From G963668655 sp963668655 (GTDB lineage Bacteria; Myxococcota_A; SURF-8), in assembly GCA_963668655.2 (NCBI GenBank), contig CAXXPQ010000002.1, forward strand, positions 992,001-1,056,000: a DNA stretch of 64,000 nt, read 5' to 3'. The translations under genes and the position numbers were made by a program. Shown here piece by piece: positions 17,241 through 28,140 of the stretch (the first letter of the stretch is position 1; every line of letters begins with the position of its first letter). The notes below the pieces were generated by a model. The model saw only the letters and a list, made by a program, of their open reading frames with translations, ran no database searches and was not told the origin of the DNA.

Positions 17241-18326
17241 ATGTCCATAGCGGCCATTTCCCGCGATATCCCCGGTTCCGGCTTGTCCGTTTTTCGGGGA
17301 TTTTCGACGCTTTGCATCGCCTTTCTGCTGCTTCTCGGCCTGTTCGCCTGCGATTCCTCGGACGACGAATCGCCGCCGCCGGACGGCGATACCGAAGCCG
17401 ACGAGGCCGCTCCCACGGACGGAGACACGGACGACGAAGCGGCTCCCGACGGCGATGACGACGGCGACGGCGACGACGAGGCGGACGCCGACGCGGAGCC
17501 GGAGGCGACGGCGCTGGAACTGACCGTCATGACGTACAATGTTCTCTGTTCCTTCTGCGACAACAGTTACGATCCCTGGGAGGAAAGGCTGGATTACCAG
17601 CGGGAAATCTACCTGCGCCACGATCCGGACCTGATCGGCACCCAGGAGATTTTCAGCGCGGACGAGGTGGACGAGATCCTGGCGAAGAACCCGGAATACT
17701 CCGCCCTGTACTTCCACGACCCGGAGGAACAGATGCTGGTGGATTATCCGGACGCCTGCATCCTGTACCGCACGGAGCGTTTCGAGCTGCTGGAGGAAGG
17801 CTATTACTGGCTTTCGGACACACCGGACGAGGCCTGGAGCACGGGCTGGGCGAACGGCAACCTGCCCCGGCTGGTGGGCTGGGCCAGGTTCAGGGATCGG
17901 CCAAGCGGCCTGGAGTTCTACATCGCCAACACGCATTTCGACAACAACACGCCCAATCAGGCAATGAGCGCCCCGCTGGCGATCTCGCGCACCGAACCTC
18001 AAGCGGCGGAAGCGCCGGTGATTTTCACGGGCGACTTCAACAGCAAGCCCGACTCGGAAGCCTACGCCACGCTATCGACGGGCATCGATGGAAACGGTTT
18101 TCAGCTCGTCAACAGTTTCGACATCGCCGAAAGCTGGCGCGTGGAATCCAATCAGGCCACGCCTCCGGATTACGATCCCGCGCACCGCATCGATCACATT
18201 TGGCTGCAAGGCCCGTCCGCCTGGACCTGCTCCGAATGGGTGGTGGACGTAAGTGTCTACGGGGAAAACGACATGCCGCCCTCGGATCACTACCCGATGA
18301 TCGCCGCCTGCCGCTACGAACCCTGA
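17241..18326 (+). CDS. Exported endonuclease/exonuclease/phosphatase-fold lipoprotein
   Basis: This 361-residue protein has a signal peptide ending in a lipobox (LFACDSS), then a stalk of about 65 residues rich in Asp, Gly, Glu and Pro (DGDTEADE). The catalytic domain belongs to the EEP superfamily: TYNVL, GTQEIF (metal-binding Glu), NTHFDNN, FTGDFNSKPD, HRIDHIW and a final SDHYPM. All catalytic motifs are present, so it should be an active metal-dependent phosphodiesterase at the cell surface or periplasm; DNA, RNA or a small phosphoester are all possible substrates. A second lipoprotein of the same family is encoded at 34234. Confidence 0.88.
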   Translation: MSIAAISRDIPGSGLSVFRGFSTLCIAFLLLLGLFACDSSDDESPPPDGDTEADEAAPTDGDTDDEAAPDGDDDGDGDDEADADAEPEATALELTVMTYNVLCSFCDNSYDPWEERLDYQREIYLRHDPDLIGTQEIFSADEVDEILAKNPEYSALYFHDPEEQMLVDYPDACILYRTERFELLEEGYYWLSDTPDEAWSTGWANGNLPRLVGWARFRDRPSGLEFYIANTHFDNNTPNQAMSAPLAISRTEPQAAEAPVIFTGDFNSKPDSEAYATLSTGIDGNGFQLVNSFDIAESWRVESNQATPPDYDPAHRIDHIWLQGPSAWTCSEWVVDVSVYGENDMPPSDHYPMIAACRYEP

Positions 18327-18835
18327 ACGCGCAACGGATGCGAGGGAAGGAAAGTCACGGGGCGACGAAATCCCCTTTCGCGCCGGAAACCCCGGCCGGG
18401 TCATAGTGCTTATAACCGGGGACATAGACGCTTGGGAAAAGGCTTCGTAATTTCTTTGTAAATCTTTGATATTACACACGAATTTACCATTCTCACCTCG
18501 AAGGCGACCGACGGAGAGCGATGGTCGAAAACGGCCGAATTTCATGTGCGGCCCGGGTGAACGTAAAAACTCCGGAAAATCTAATTATATCATAGGGATA
18601 CGAACGAGAAACGCGTCACCCGGACGAAGCCCCGAAAACGGCCGAAAACGGACCGAACGATCGGGCGGCCGACATGGGGAAAAACGTGCCTTTCCAATTC
18701 ATGCCCGGGGCGATCTTTCCGACCGTTTTCATTCCGCCGGACTCCGCTTTCATGGTATGGTCTTTCATGGACCTTTTCCGGTCGGCGCGAGCAAGGCCGG
18801 GCCGTATCGACTGCCTACCATTTGGAGGAAACGGC
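18327..18835. other. 509-bp intergenic region, partly AT-rich, containing repeat R2a
   Basis: Nothing in this stretch looks coding. The middle is AT-rich and holds a hairpin-bearing repeat (R2a, described separately); the remainder precedes the rhomboid gene without a clear promoter. Confidence 0.5.
18548..18655 (-). repeat. Dispersed hairpin repeat R2, copy a
   Basis: Read on the minus strand it runs GGTCCGTTTTCG, CGTCCGGGTGACGCG, an AT-rich centre with TATGATAT, then TTTTTACGTTCACCCGGG and CGCACA. CCGGGTGA and TCACCCGG form the stem. A diverged copy lies at about 44336-44435 on the plus strand. Confidence 0.55.
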
Positions 18836-19606
18836 TTGATTCCGCTTCGAGACACCATTCCCGTTCGTCGCACGCCCATCGTCAACTATGCGTTGATCGG
18901 GCTGAACGTGGCGGTTTTCGCCTTCCAGCTTTCCCTGGGAGACGCCGGGGATCTGGCGTTCGCCGAGCAGTACGGCGTGATTCCCCGGAGATTTTTCGCC
19001 TGGCTGCTCGGAGAAGGCCCCCATGCCGCCGACGCGCTGATTCCCTTCGTTTCCTACATGTTTCTGCACGGCGGGTTTCTCCATATCCTGCTGAACGTCA
19101 TGTTTCTCTGGATCTTCGGAGACAACATCGAAGACGCCTTCGGGCGCCTGAAATACCTGGCCTTTTACCTGCTTTGCGGCGTCGGTTCGGCCCTGGTCCA
19201 CGCCGTGCTGGGTTGGCGCTCCGAGCTTCCCACCATCGGGGCCTCGGGCGCCATCGCCGGGGTGATGGGCGCGTACATGATCCTCTATCCCCAGGCGCGG
19301 GTGGTGACGCTGGTGCCCATCCTGATCTGGGCGCGCGTCATGGAGATTCCCGCCTACGTGCTCATGGGCCTGTGGCTTCTGCAACAGTTTCTGGGCGCGG
19401 GCGGAGCAATGGATTCCGGCGTGGCCTGGTGGGCGCATATCGGCGGTTTTTTCGTGGGTATTCTGCTGCTCTCCGCGATGAGGAGATGGGACAAGGTCGG
19501 AAAGAAACCGCCCCTGCGCGTGATCCCCGTCGGCGGAAACGGGCGGCGCGGCAAGAGCAACGGTAAGAAAAACATGGACGAGACTCCGGACCGCTGGTTG
19601 AACTAG
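18836..19606 (+). CDS. Rhomboid-family intramembrane serine protease
   Basis: From the TTG at 18836 the protein has 256 residues and about six membrane helices. Rhomboid marks are the N-terminal IPLRDTIP, the HGGFLHILLNV segment in the second helix, the catalytic Ser in GASGAIAGVMGAY, and the catalytic His in WAHIGGF. Rhomboids cut membrane proteins within or near the bilayer. The TTG is chosen because GGAGG lies 7 nt upstream and the family begins at this point; an ATG at 18674 would add 54 unrelated residues. A small membrane protein gene follows 29 nt downstream. Confidence 0.9.
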   Translation: MIPLRDTIPVRRTPIVNYALIGLNVAVFAFQLSLGDAGDLAFAEQYGVIPRRFFAWLLGEGPHAADALIPFVSYMFLHGGFLHILLNVMFLWIFGDNIEDAFGRLKYLAFYLLCGVGSALVHAVLGWRSELPTIGASGAIAGVMGAYMILYPQARVVTLVPILIWARVMEIPAYVLMGLWLLQQFLGAGGAMDSGVAWWAHIGGFFVGILLLSAMRRWDKVGKKPPLRVIPVGGNGRRGKSNGKKNMDETPDRWLN

Positions 19607-19635
19607 GCCGGATCTTCGCAAACAAGGACATACGA

Positions 19636-20001
19636 ATGGAACGCCGATTCAAACTCATTTTCATATTCAGCGTGGTCATCCTGGCGGCGCTTACGGCGGC
19701 GACGCTGGCCATGGGATACGCAGGGCACCTGGACGGCGTGCTCTCCGGCGGCCTTCTGGGTATGGCCAGTTTTCTGGGCTGGCCCCTGGCCTACAAGCGT
19801 CTGATGGCGGACGACGCCGGGGCCGGGCGCATGCTGATTCTGGCGCTGATGAAGTTTGTCCTGCTGTTCGGCCTGACGGCGCTGCTCGTCTTCGTGGCGA
19901 AAGTCAGCCTGTTCGGCTTCGCGGCAGGTTTCGCCAACGTGCCCCTGGCCATCGGGTTGGAGGGCGTTTTCGGCGGATCGGGAAAAGAGAAGCAGCCGTA
20001 G
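19636..20001 (+). CDS. Small four-helix membrane protein, AtpI-like
   Basis: This 121-residue protein is almost entirely hydrophobic, with helices near residues 8-28, 35-52, 66-88 and 90-110. The GGLLGMASFLGWPLAY stretch and a final NVPLAIGLEG recall the small ATP synthase subunit I (AtpI) group, which helps assemble the c-ring, but no other ATP synthase gene is nearby. It follows the rhomboid gene by 29 nt and may be co-transcribed. The assignment is weak; small membrane protein of unknown function is the safe reading. Confidence 0.55.
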   Translation: MERRFKLIFIFSVVILAALTAATLAMGYAGHLDGVLSGGLLGMASFLGWPLAYKRLMADDAGAGRMLILALMKFVLLFGLTALLVFVAKVSLFGFAAGFANVPLAIGLEGVFGGSGKEKQP

Positions 20002-20056
20002 ATTTTCAGAAGCCGTCTCAAAAATACCGACCGAAAGATTCCGAGAGGGTTTTCGG

Positions 20057-20140
20057 GCAAGACCCACCATCGAGGAAGGGGTTCCCTTCCGCCTCCTTCG
20101 TTCTTTTCATCAAGCGAAAAAAATTCCCGGAAAGGGGAGT
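20057..20140 (+). repeat. Dispersed repeat R1, copy B (core deleted)
   Basis: Only the head (GCAAGACCCACC, the AAGGGG/CCCTT hairpin) and the tail (TTTTCATCAAGCG and the TCCC-GGGA hairpin at 20125-20138) remain; the roughly 160-bp inverted-repeat core is missing. It lies between convergent genes, 56 nt after the small membrane protein gene. The tail hairpin followed by a T-run near 20144 could end transcription on the plus strand. Confidence 0.7.
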
Positions 20141-20153
20141 CGGTTTTTTCCGG

Positions 20154-21002
20154 CTACGAAACCGTTTCCTCGAACAGCATGGACAGGTCCACCGCCGGGG
20201 CGCTGTGCGTCAGGCGGCCCACGGAGATGAAGTCCACCCCGGTCTCGGCGTAGGCCCGCACGGTGTCCAGATTCATTCCGCCGGAAACCTCCAGCTTCAC
20301 CCGGCCTCCGACGTGTTCCACCGCCCGGCGGGCGGCCTCCGGATCGAAGTTGTCCAACATCACCACGTCCGCTCCGGCGGCGATGGCTTGGTCCAATTCC
20401 TCCAGGTCGGTGACTTCCACCTCGACCCGCGCCAGCGGGTGGGCCAGCCTGCGGCAGGACGCCACCGCCCGCTCGATGGATCCGGCCGCGCGGATGTGGT
20501 TTTCCTTGATGAGCACGCCGTCATAGAGTCCCGTACGGTGGTTCCGCGCGCCCCCCACACGCACGGCGTATTTCTCCAGGGCGCGCAGTCCGGGCGTGGT
20601 CTTGCGCGTATCCAGAATGGTCGCCCCCGTTCCCTGCACGGCGGCCGCGTACTGCGCCGACAACGTGGCCACGCCGGAGAGCCTTTGCATGAAGTTCAGG
20701 GCGGTGCGCTCGGCCATGAGCATGGGAATCGCCCGGCCTTCGACGCGTAACGCCTCGTCGCCGGGCGCGAACCGCTCTCCGTCCGCGCGTTCCGAAAGGA
20801 AGCGGCAGCCCGCATCCAGAAGGCGGAAAACGTGTTTCGCCACATCCATCCCGCACAGGGTCAAGTCCTGCTTGGCCACGATGCGCCCGACGCTTCGCGC
20901 GTCCGGGCTCACCGCGCCCATGGCGGTGAGATCGCCGCTTCCGATATCCTCCGAAAGCGCCAGCTTGACGATATCCGCGTATGCCGATGGATGCAGCCCC
21001 AT
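20154..21002 (-). CDS. nadC: Nicotinate-nucleotide pyrophosphorylase (carboxylating)
   Basis: This 282-residue enzyme of the de novo NAD pathway converts quinolinate and PRPP to nicotinate mononucleotide and CO2. Characteristic stretches are EDIGSGDLT near the N-terminus, MQRLSGVATL, the DTRKTTPGLR motif, KYAVRVGGARNHR, VEVEVTDLEEL, and the C-terminal VKLEVSGGMN and GVDFISVGRLTHS. The length is normal for the family. The start at 21002 has GGAGG inside the end of valS, whose stop is 3 nt upstream, so the two are probably translated from one message. Confidence 0.95.
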   Translation of the reverse strand: MGLHPSAYADIVKLALSEDIGSGDLTAMGAVSPDARSVGRIVAKQDLTLCGMDVAKHVFRLLDAGCRFLSERADGERFAPGDEALRVEGRAIPMLMAERTALNFMQRLSGVATLSAQYAAAVQGTGATILDTRKTTPGLRALEKYAVRVGGARNHRTGLYDGVLIKENHIRAAGSIERAVASCRRLAHPLARVEVEVTDLEELDQAIAAGADVVMLDNFDPEAARRAVEHVGGRVKLEVSGGMNLDTVRAYAETGVDFISVGRLTHSAPAVDLSMLFEETVS

Positions 21003-21005
21003 GAT

Positions 21006-23801
<2,796 letters not shown>

Positions 23802-24309
23802 GCCTGTCTCTCCCAAAGCTGGTGTCTCCATGGAGCGCGTTTTCGTCCCCTTCGTTAAAACCGGGCGGAATCATACCGTATTCGTCGGGCGGGATCTAGG
23901 GAACATGCGAAAAAAAAATCTTCTCCCGCTTGCGTGAAGACGGAAGGGCCAAGGCCCACCATCGAGGATGGGGCGTTCCCATCCTTCTCCTTCGCTTGCG
24001 CTCGCGTCACATCCGGCTTGTACCGGGGCGCGGGCGGCCGTCAAGGCTGAACGTGCTCCGCTCGTTTCCCTCGCTCCGGCCTTGACCGCCTCCCTCAACG
24101 CCCCGGAATTCCAAGCCTTATGACGCGAGGCGGCTCCGTCGGGGATGGGAACGGGAAAACGGCCGTCCTTACGTAAAATCGCGCGGATGAGAGAAGAGCC
24201 CCAAAAAAAACGTCCCCGCCCCGGTCGGAGCGGAAACGCGTTTGGATTGCGGACAGGAGAAAGCGTTTCCCGATGAAAAACGCCTTCGCCCAAAGGATCC
24301 GGAACGGGG
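23802..24309. other. 508-bp region upstream of valS, mostly repeat R1 copy C
   Basis: About 200 bp are repeat R1 (23949-24155). A TATGAT-like box on the minus strand (23875-23870) may belong to a valS promoter, but no matching -35 is evident. The remaining 150 bp before 24310 show nothing recognisable. Confidence 0.5.
23949..24155 (+). repeat. Dispersed structured repeat R1, copy C (covariant)
   Basis: It has the same head and nested arms as copy A, but GAAGGG/CCCTTC/GAAGGG has become GGATGGG (23966-23972), CCCATCC (23978-23984) and GGATGGGAACG (24143-24153). All three segments changed together, keeping both the local and the long-range pairing. Inner arms are 24001-24009 with 24121-24129 and 24040-24047 with 24079-24086. 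The GAAA-loop tail is absent or diverged. Confidence 0.85.
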
Positions 24310-26811
24310 TCAGGCTTCCTCGACCGTCAGACGGTGGAGTTCCTTTTTGATGATCCGCTCGGCCAGTTCCGGAACGACTTCCCAGGCCACGGCCTGCATG
24401 GCCTCCTTGGCGGTGTCGCCGATGACTTCCCTTACGGCGTCCTTCACCATCTCCCGGATGTCGCCGTTGCCGCCTTCCGGAGCGGCCGGGGCGGCCGGAG
24501 CGTTCCGGGCCGACTGTTGAATTTCCGCTTTCAGGGCCTGAAGTTCTCCCGCCTGGCCGTCCAACAGGTCGCGAATGCCCTGGATGGCGGCGATCAACTC
24601 GGCGGGCGGAGCCGCGGGCGCTGCGGGCGCGCCATCCGGCGATGGAGCGGCGGGATGCGCCGCCATTTCGGCGCGAACGGCCTCGGCCACAGTGTTTTTC
24701 AGTTCCCCCTGAACCAGGCGGCGGATGTCGGCCATGTTGGCCGGTTCCCCGGTGGGAATGGGCAGGCTTTTGCGCAGAGCCTGAATTTCCTTGCGGACCA
24801 TGGCGGAAAAAGCCTCCGGATCGCCGGAAGCCGCCGCCGTCGGCGCGGACGGCATGAAATTCATCTGTTCTCTCAACACCTTGCGCGTCTCCCGGGCGAT
24901 GGATTCCCTAATCAGATTGCCGAACGCCAGGGCGAAATCTCCGGATGCGGAACCGCTCGATCTCTGCAACGCCGTCTCCCCTTCCATGTCCTCGTGTTCC
25001 ACGATGAATTCGTCTTCCGGCATGTCCGAGGGCGAAACGGCCTCTTCGTCCATGGTTTCCGGGGTTTCCCGTCCGGCGGCGGAAGCGGCGATCTCCACTT
25101 CCGTTTCGGTTGTTTCCTCGCTGATTTCCACCGGTTCCAGTTCTTCCATATCCAACTCGGGCTCGGGCTCCGGTTCGGGCTCGGGTTCGGGCTCCGGTTC
25201 GGGCTCCGGTTCGAGTTCCGGTTCGGGCTCAGGTTCGGGTTCCGGCTCGGGCGCGGGCTCGGGTTCCGGTTCCGGCGCCGGACGGGCGGAAGGCGGTGGA
25301 GAGCCGATTTCCTCGAAGAACGCGGCCTCCAGTTCGTCCTCGGCCAGATCGCCGTCTTCCTCGATGGCGATCTCCTCCATGGGCGCTTCCGGCATGGGAG
25401 GTTCGGGTTGCGGCGGCGCTTCCTCGGCGGCCGCCACGACGGCCTGGATTTCCTCTTTCATTTCAGGAACTTCCGGCATTTGCGGCTCGGGCTCCGGCGG
25501 CATTTCCGGAGGAAGCTCCTCAATACCGTCTTCCAGAAGTTCCTCGTCGGAGAAGTCCTCCTCCAGCTCGATATCCGGCATCTGCGGTTCCGCGAGCACG
25601 GGAGGCGCTTCCTTTGGAGACACGGCTTCCGCCGTAATTTCCGGAATGGCTTCCTCTTCCGCTTCTTCCAGTTCTTCCTCGTCCTCTTCCAGTTCGACCA
25701 GCAGATCCCCGTCGGCTTCCTCCGGCGCGGGCTCCGGATCGGCGACCGGAATTTCCTCCTCGTCCTGGTCCAGATCCACCATCAGGCCGTCGTCCTCCAC
25801 GTCCTCCCGATACGAAGCCGAGGCCGCCGGAGTGGGTTCCGAACCGAACATGGGCGGAAATCCGTCCGCGGAGGGCATGGGAGGTTCAGCGGCTTCCGGC
25901 GCGGCCTCGACGGCCGGCGGAGCCGAATCGAAGGCGGACAGCGGCATCTTGCGAAGCCGGTCCATTTCCTCTTCTTCCGACTTTTTGTTCATGGCGGCGA
26001 CATCCGCCGAAGGAGGCGCTTGAACCAGCGGCTCGTCGTCCATTTCCAAAAGCGGTTCATCGTCCGGCTGAAGCAGCGGCTCGTCGTCCACTTCCAGTAG
26101 CGGCTCGTCGTCCGGCTGGAGCAGCGGCTCGTCGTCCGGCTGAAGCAACGGTTCGTCGTCCACTTCCAGCAGCGGTTCGTCGTCGATTTCCATCAGGAAA
26201 TCCGCGCTTTGGTCCGCGTCGGCCGCCACGGGAGCCGTTTCCTCCCGGGCCTGGCGCACCACGTCGTCCGTGCGAATCACGCCGCCGTCGGAAGGTTCCG
26301 CGAAGTCTTCGAAATCCAATTCGAGTTCCGGACCCTCGCCCGCTTCCGGTCTCGGAGGAGCCTCCTCGAACAGGGGCTCTTCTTCCATCACGGCTTCCGG
26401 CAGCGCCTCTTCCTCGGCATCGGAAGCACTCTGCGCCACCGAACCGGCCTCGCAGATCATGGTGGCCTGATCGATGAGTTCCTGGCTGTCGAAGGGCTTC
26501 ACGAAAATTCCCTGCGCGCCGACTTCCTTGCTCTGCGCCTGCTCGACGCCCAGGTTTTTTCCGGCGAGAAGCAGCACGGGGATGAAACGGGTCGCCTCGT
26601 CCGCCTTCAATCTCCGGCAGACCTCGAAGCCGTCCATGTCCGGCATGCGGACATCCACCAGAATCATGTCCGGCCGGGCTTCCTTCGCCAATCGCAGACC
26701 TTCCTCCCCGCCGGACGCGGAGATCAGTTCGAAATCGGTTTTGAAGAAGGTCATTCGAACCACTTGCTGAATGGTCCGGCTGTCATCGACCAAGAGAATG
26801 GTCCACGCCAT
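24310..26811 (-). CDS. Response-regulator receiver protein with long acidic/proline-rich region
   Basis: This 833-residue protein has an N-terminal receiver domain (residues 1-120) with acidic D9/D10, phospho-acceptor Asp53 in ILVDVRMPDMDG and Lys105 in FVKPF. The usual Thr/Ser after beta-4 is Ala83 (LLLAGKN). A disordered middle follows, with eight-residue DDEPLLQP-type repeats and a Pro-Glu dipeptide run, then a helical C-terminal part of about 200 residues with RLVQGELKNTVAEAV-like amphipathic helices. There is no DNA-binding or enzymatic output domain. FrzS- and motility-type regulators also join a receiver to a long disordered/coiled tail, so a role in localisation or motility is possible but unproven. 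AGGAG lies 6 nt before the ATG. Confidence 0.85.
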   Translation of the reverse strand: MAWTILLVDDSRTIQQVVRMTFFKTDFELISASGGEEGLRLAKEARPDMILVDVRMPDMDGFEVCRRLKADEATRFIPVLLLAGKNLGVEQAQSKEVGAQGIFVKPFDSQELIDQATMICEAGSVAQSASDAEEEALPEAVMEEEPLFEEAPPRPEAGEGPELELDFEDFAEPSDGGVIRTDDVVRQAREETAPVAADADQSADFLMEIDDEPLLEVDDEPLLQPDDEPLLQPDDEPLLEVDDEPLLQPDDEPLLEMDDEPLVQAPPSADVAAMNKKSEEEEMDRLRKMPLSAFDSAPPAVEAAPEAAEPPMPSADGFPPMFGSEPTPAASASYREDVEDDGLMVDLDQDEEEIPVADPEPAPEEADGDLLVELEEDEEELEEAEEEAIPEITAEAVSPKEAPPVLAEPQMPDIELEEDFSDEELLEDGIEELPPEMPPEPEPQMPEVPEMKEEIQAVVAAAEEAPPQPEPPMPEAPMEEIAIEEDGDLAEDELEAAFFEEIGSPPPSARPAPEPEPEPAPEPEPEPEPEPELEPEPEPEPEPEPEPEPEPELDMEELEPVEISEETTETEVEIAASAAGRETPETMDEEAVSPSDMPEDEFIVEHEDMEGETALQRSSGSASGDFALAFGNLIRESIARETRKVLREQMNFMPSAPTAAASGDPEAFSAMVRKEIQALRKSLPIPTGEPANMADIRRLVQGELKNTVAEAVRAEMAAHPAAPSPDGAPAAPAAPPAELIAAIQGIRDLLDGQAGELQALKAEIQQSARNAPAAPAAPEGGNGDIREMVKDAVREVIGDTAKEAMQAVAWEVVPELAERIIKKELHRLTVEEA
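26026..26200 (-). repeat. Tandem 24-bp coding repeats (DDEPLLxx)
   Basis: Seven to eight in-frame units encode D-DEPLLQP, D-DEPLLEV or similar. Two unit types alternate, which suggests repeated duplication within the array. Confidence 0.85.
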
Positions 26812-26883
26812 GCCTAGCTCCTAGGTTTATTGTGGGCTGAACTCGTGTTTCGGGGCATACGATCCCCGTCATTAATTTCACGA

Positions 26884-26912
26884 ATGATAGCAGAAAAACG
26901 ATCAAAAGTCAA
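26884..26912 (-). promoter_or_regulatory. Promoter of the response-regulator gene
   Basis: On the minus strand TTGACT (26912-26907) is 17 nt from TATCAT (26889-26884), both five of six matches, giving a leader of about 65 nt before the ATG at 26811. Confidence 0.6.
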
Positions 26913-26961
26913 TTTGGCGCGAACGCGATTTTTTAATTGTTTTCGGGTTCTTGCGCTGGAT

Positions 26962-26990
26962 TTGCCCAAGCGTCCGGATCGTGATAGATT
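26962..26990 (+). promoter_or_regulatory. Candidate promoter of the ABC permease gene
   Basis: TTGCCC (26962-26967) and TAGATT (26985-26990) are 17 nt apart, about 30 nt before the ATG at 27022. It is divergent from the response-regulator promoter. Confidence 0.35.
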
Positions 26991-27021
26991 GAACGTTGAA
27001 ACGAGAGGGACGAAAACGATC

Positions 27022-27837
27022 ATGGGCCTCTTCCGATCCATCCGATTTCACGCCGGGGTATACGCGCATTACGCCTTGCAGAACCTCAAGGTCAAAATGG
27101 CCTATCCCTGGGATTTTTTCGTCAACATGGTGGGCACGTTCGTCTACGGCGTCCTGAACGTGACTTTTCTCTGGGTGCTGCTTCAGAAGGTTCCCGACAT
27201 CGCCGGGTGGACTTTTCCCGAGCTGGTATTCCTTTATGGAATGGGTGAGCTGACCTTCGGCCTGTTCGCCATCTTGTTCTTCCATCTGTCCACCAAGCTT
27301 TCCGAGCATTACATCGTGGAGGGTCACCTGGACCGCCTACTTTTGCGCCCCGTCTCTCCGCTGATGCAGCTCATGATGGAGAACATGGACCTGTTCGACA
27401 TCATGATTCTGGTGAAAAGCTCCCTGCTCATCGGCTGGGCCTGGTCGCAGCTTCCGCTGCCCTTCGACCCGGAACACCTGGCGAAGCTGCTTCTCGCGGC
27501 GGGACTGGGAACGGCGGTTTACGTGGGCGTGTTTCTGGCCGTGGCTAGCTGTTCCTTTTTCATGCCCGACCGGGGCGGCCTCATCATGCCGCTGTTCTCC
27601 CTGTCCGACGTCTCCCGCTTTCCCCTGACGATCTATCCGCCCGGCATCCGCATTTTCTTCAGCTACGTGGTTCCGTTCGGTTTCGTCGCCTTCTATCCCG
27701 CCGTCTGGGTGACCGGCAAGGGCCCCCTGGCGGACATGGCGATTCTGTCCCTGCTCGCCGCAGCGGCGCTGTCGCTGCTCGCGGGTCTGCTCATCTTCCG
27801 GGTGGGACTGGGAAAATACCAGAGCACGGGCACCTGA
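27022..27837 (+). CDS. ABC-2 type transporter permease, orphan
   Basis: This 271-residue membrane protein has six predicted helices and the ABC-2 (DUF990/COG3694-like) signatures: HLDRLLLRPVSPL in the cytoplasmic loop, a middle MPDRGGLIMPLF segment, and RFPLTIYPPGIRIFFSYVVPFGFVAFYPA near the end. Such permeases normally sit with a partner permease and an ATPase gene; neither is in this window, where the flanks are a response-regulator gene and repeat R1. The start at 27022 has GAGAGGG about 11 nt upstream. Substrate and partners are unknown. Confidence 0.85.
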   Translation: MGLFRSIRFHAGVYAHYALQNLKVKMAYPWDFFVNMVGTFVYGVLNVTFLWVLLQKVPDIAGWTFPELVFLYGMGELTFGLFAILFFHLSTKLSEHYIVEGHLDRLLLRPVSPLMQLMMENMDLFDIMILVKSSLLIGWAWSQLPLPFDPEHLAKLLLAAGLGTAVYVGVFLAVASCSFFMPDRGGLIMPLFSLSDVSRFPLTIYPPGIRIFFSYVVPFGFVAFYPAVWVTGKGPLADMAILSLLAAAALSLLAGLLIFRVGLGKYQSTGT

Positions 27838-27850
27838 ACGCCTCAAAAAG

Positions 27851-28104
27851 GACAAGGCTCACCATCGAGGAAGGGGGTTCCCTTCTCTCTCCATCACCGC
27901 CTCTCGCGTCAGAATCGGCTTGTACCGGGGCGCGGACGGCCGTCAAGGCTGAAACATGCTTCGCTCGTTTCACTCGCTACGGCCTTGACCGCCGCCCTTA
28001 TCCGCCCCGGTTCTCGCGCCTCATGACGCGAGGCGGCTCCGTCGGGGAAGGGAACGAAAAGCCCCCGCTTTCTTACATCAAGTGGAAATCGTATCCGGAA
28101 AAGA
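27851..28104 (+). repeat. Dispersed structured repeat R1, copy D
   Basis: It begins 14 nt after the permease stop. The local hairpin is GAAGGG (27870-27875) with CCCTTC (27880-27885); the long-range partner GAAGGGAAC is at 28047-28055; the inner arm CTCGCGTCA (27903-27911) pairs with 28024-28032. The distal side near 28009-28020 has diverged from copies A and C. It lies between convergent genes. Confidence 0.85.
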
Positions 28105-28140
28105 AACCCGAGAACGAGCGGCTTCCCGGAAGGCGGCGGG

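Noticed and set aside
23802..24309. A T-box leader for valS
   Set aside because: No T-box consensus, Specifier loop or terminator/antiterminator is visible; the conserved sequence here is repeat R1 in the opposite orientation.
25150..25290. Gly/Ser-rich plus-strand frame opposite the Pro-Glu run
   Set aside because: It is the mirror of the low-complexity tail of the response-regulator protein.
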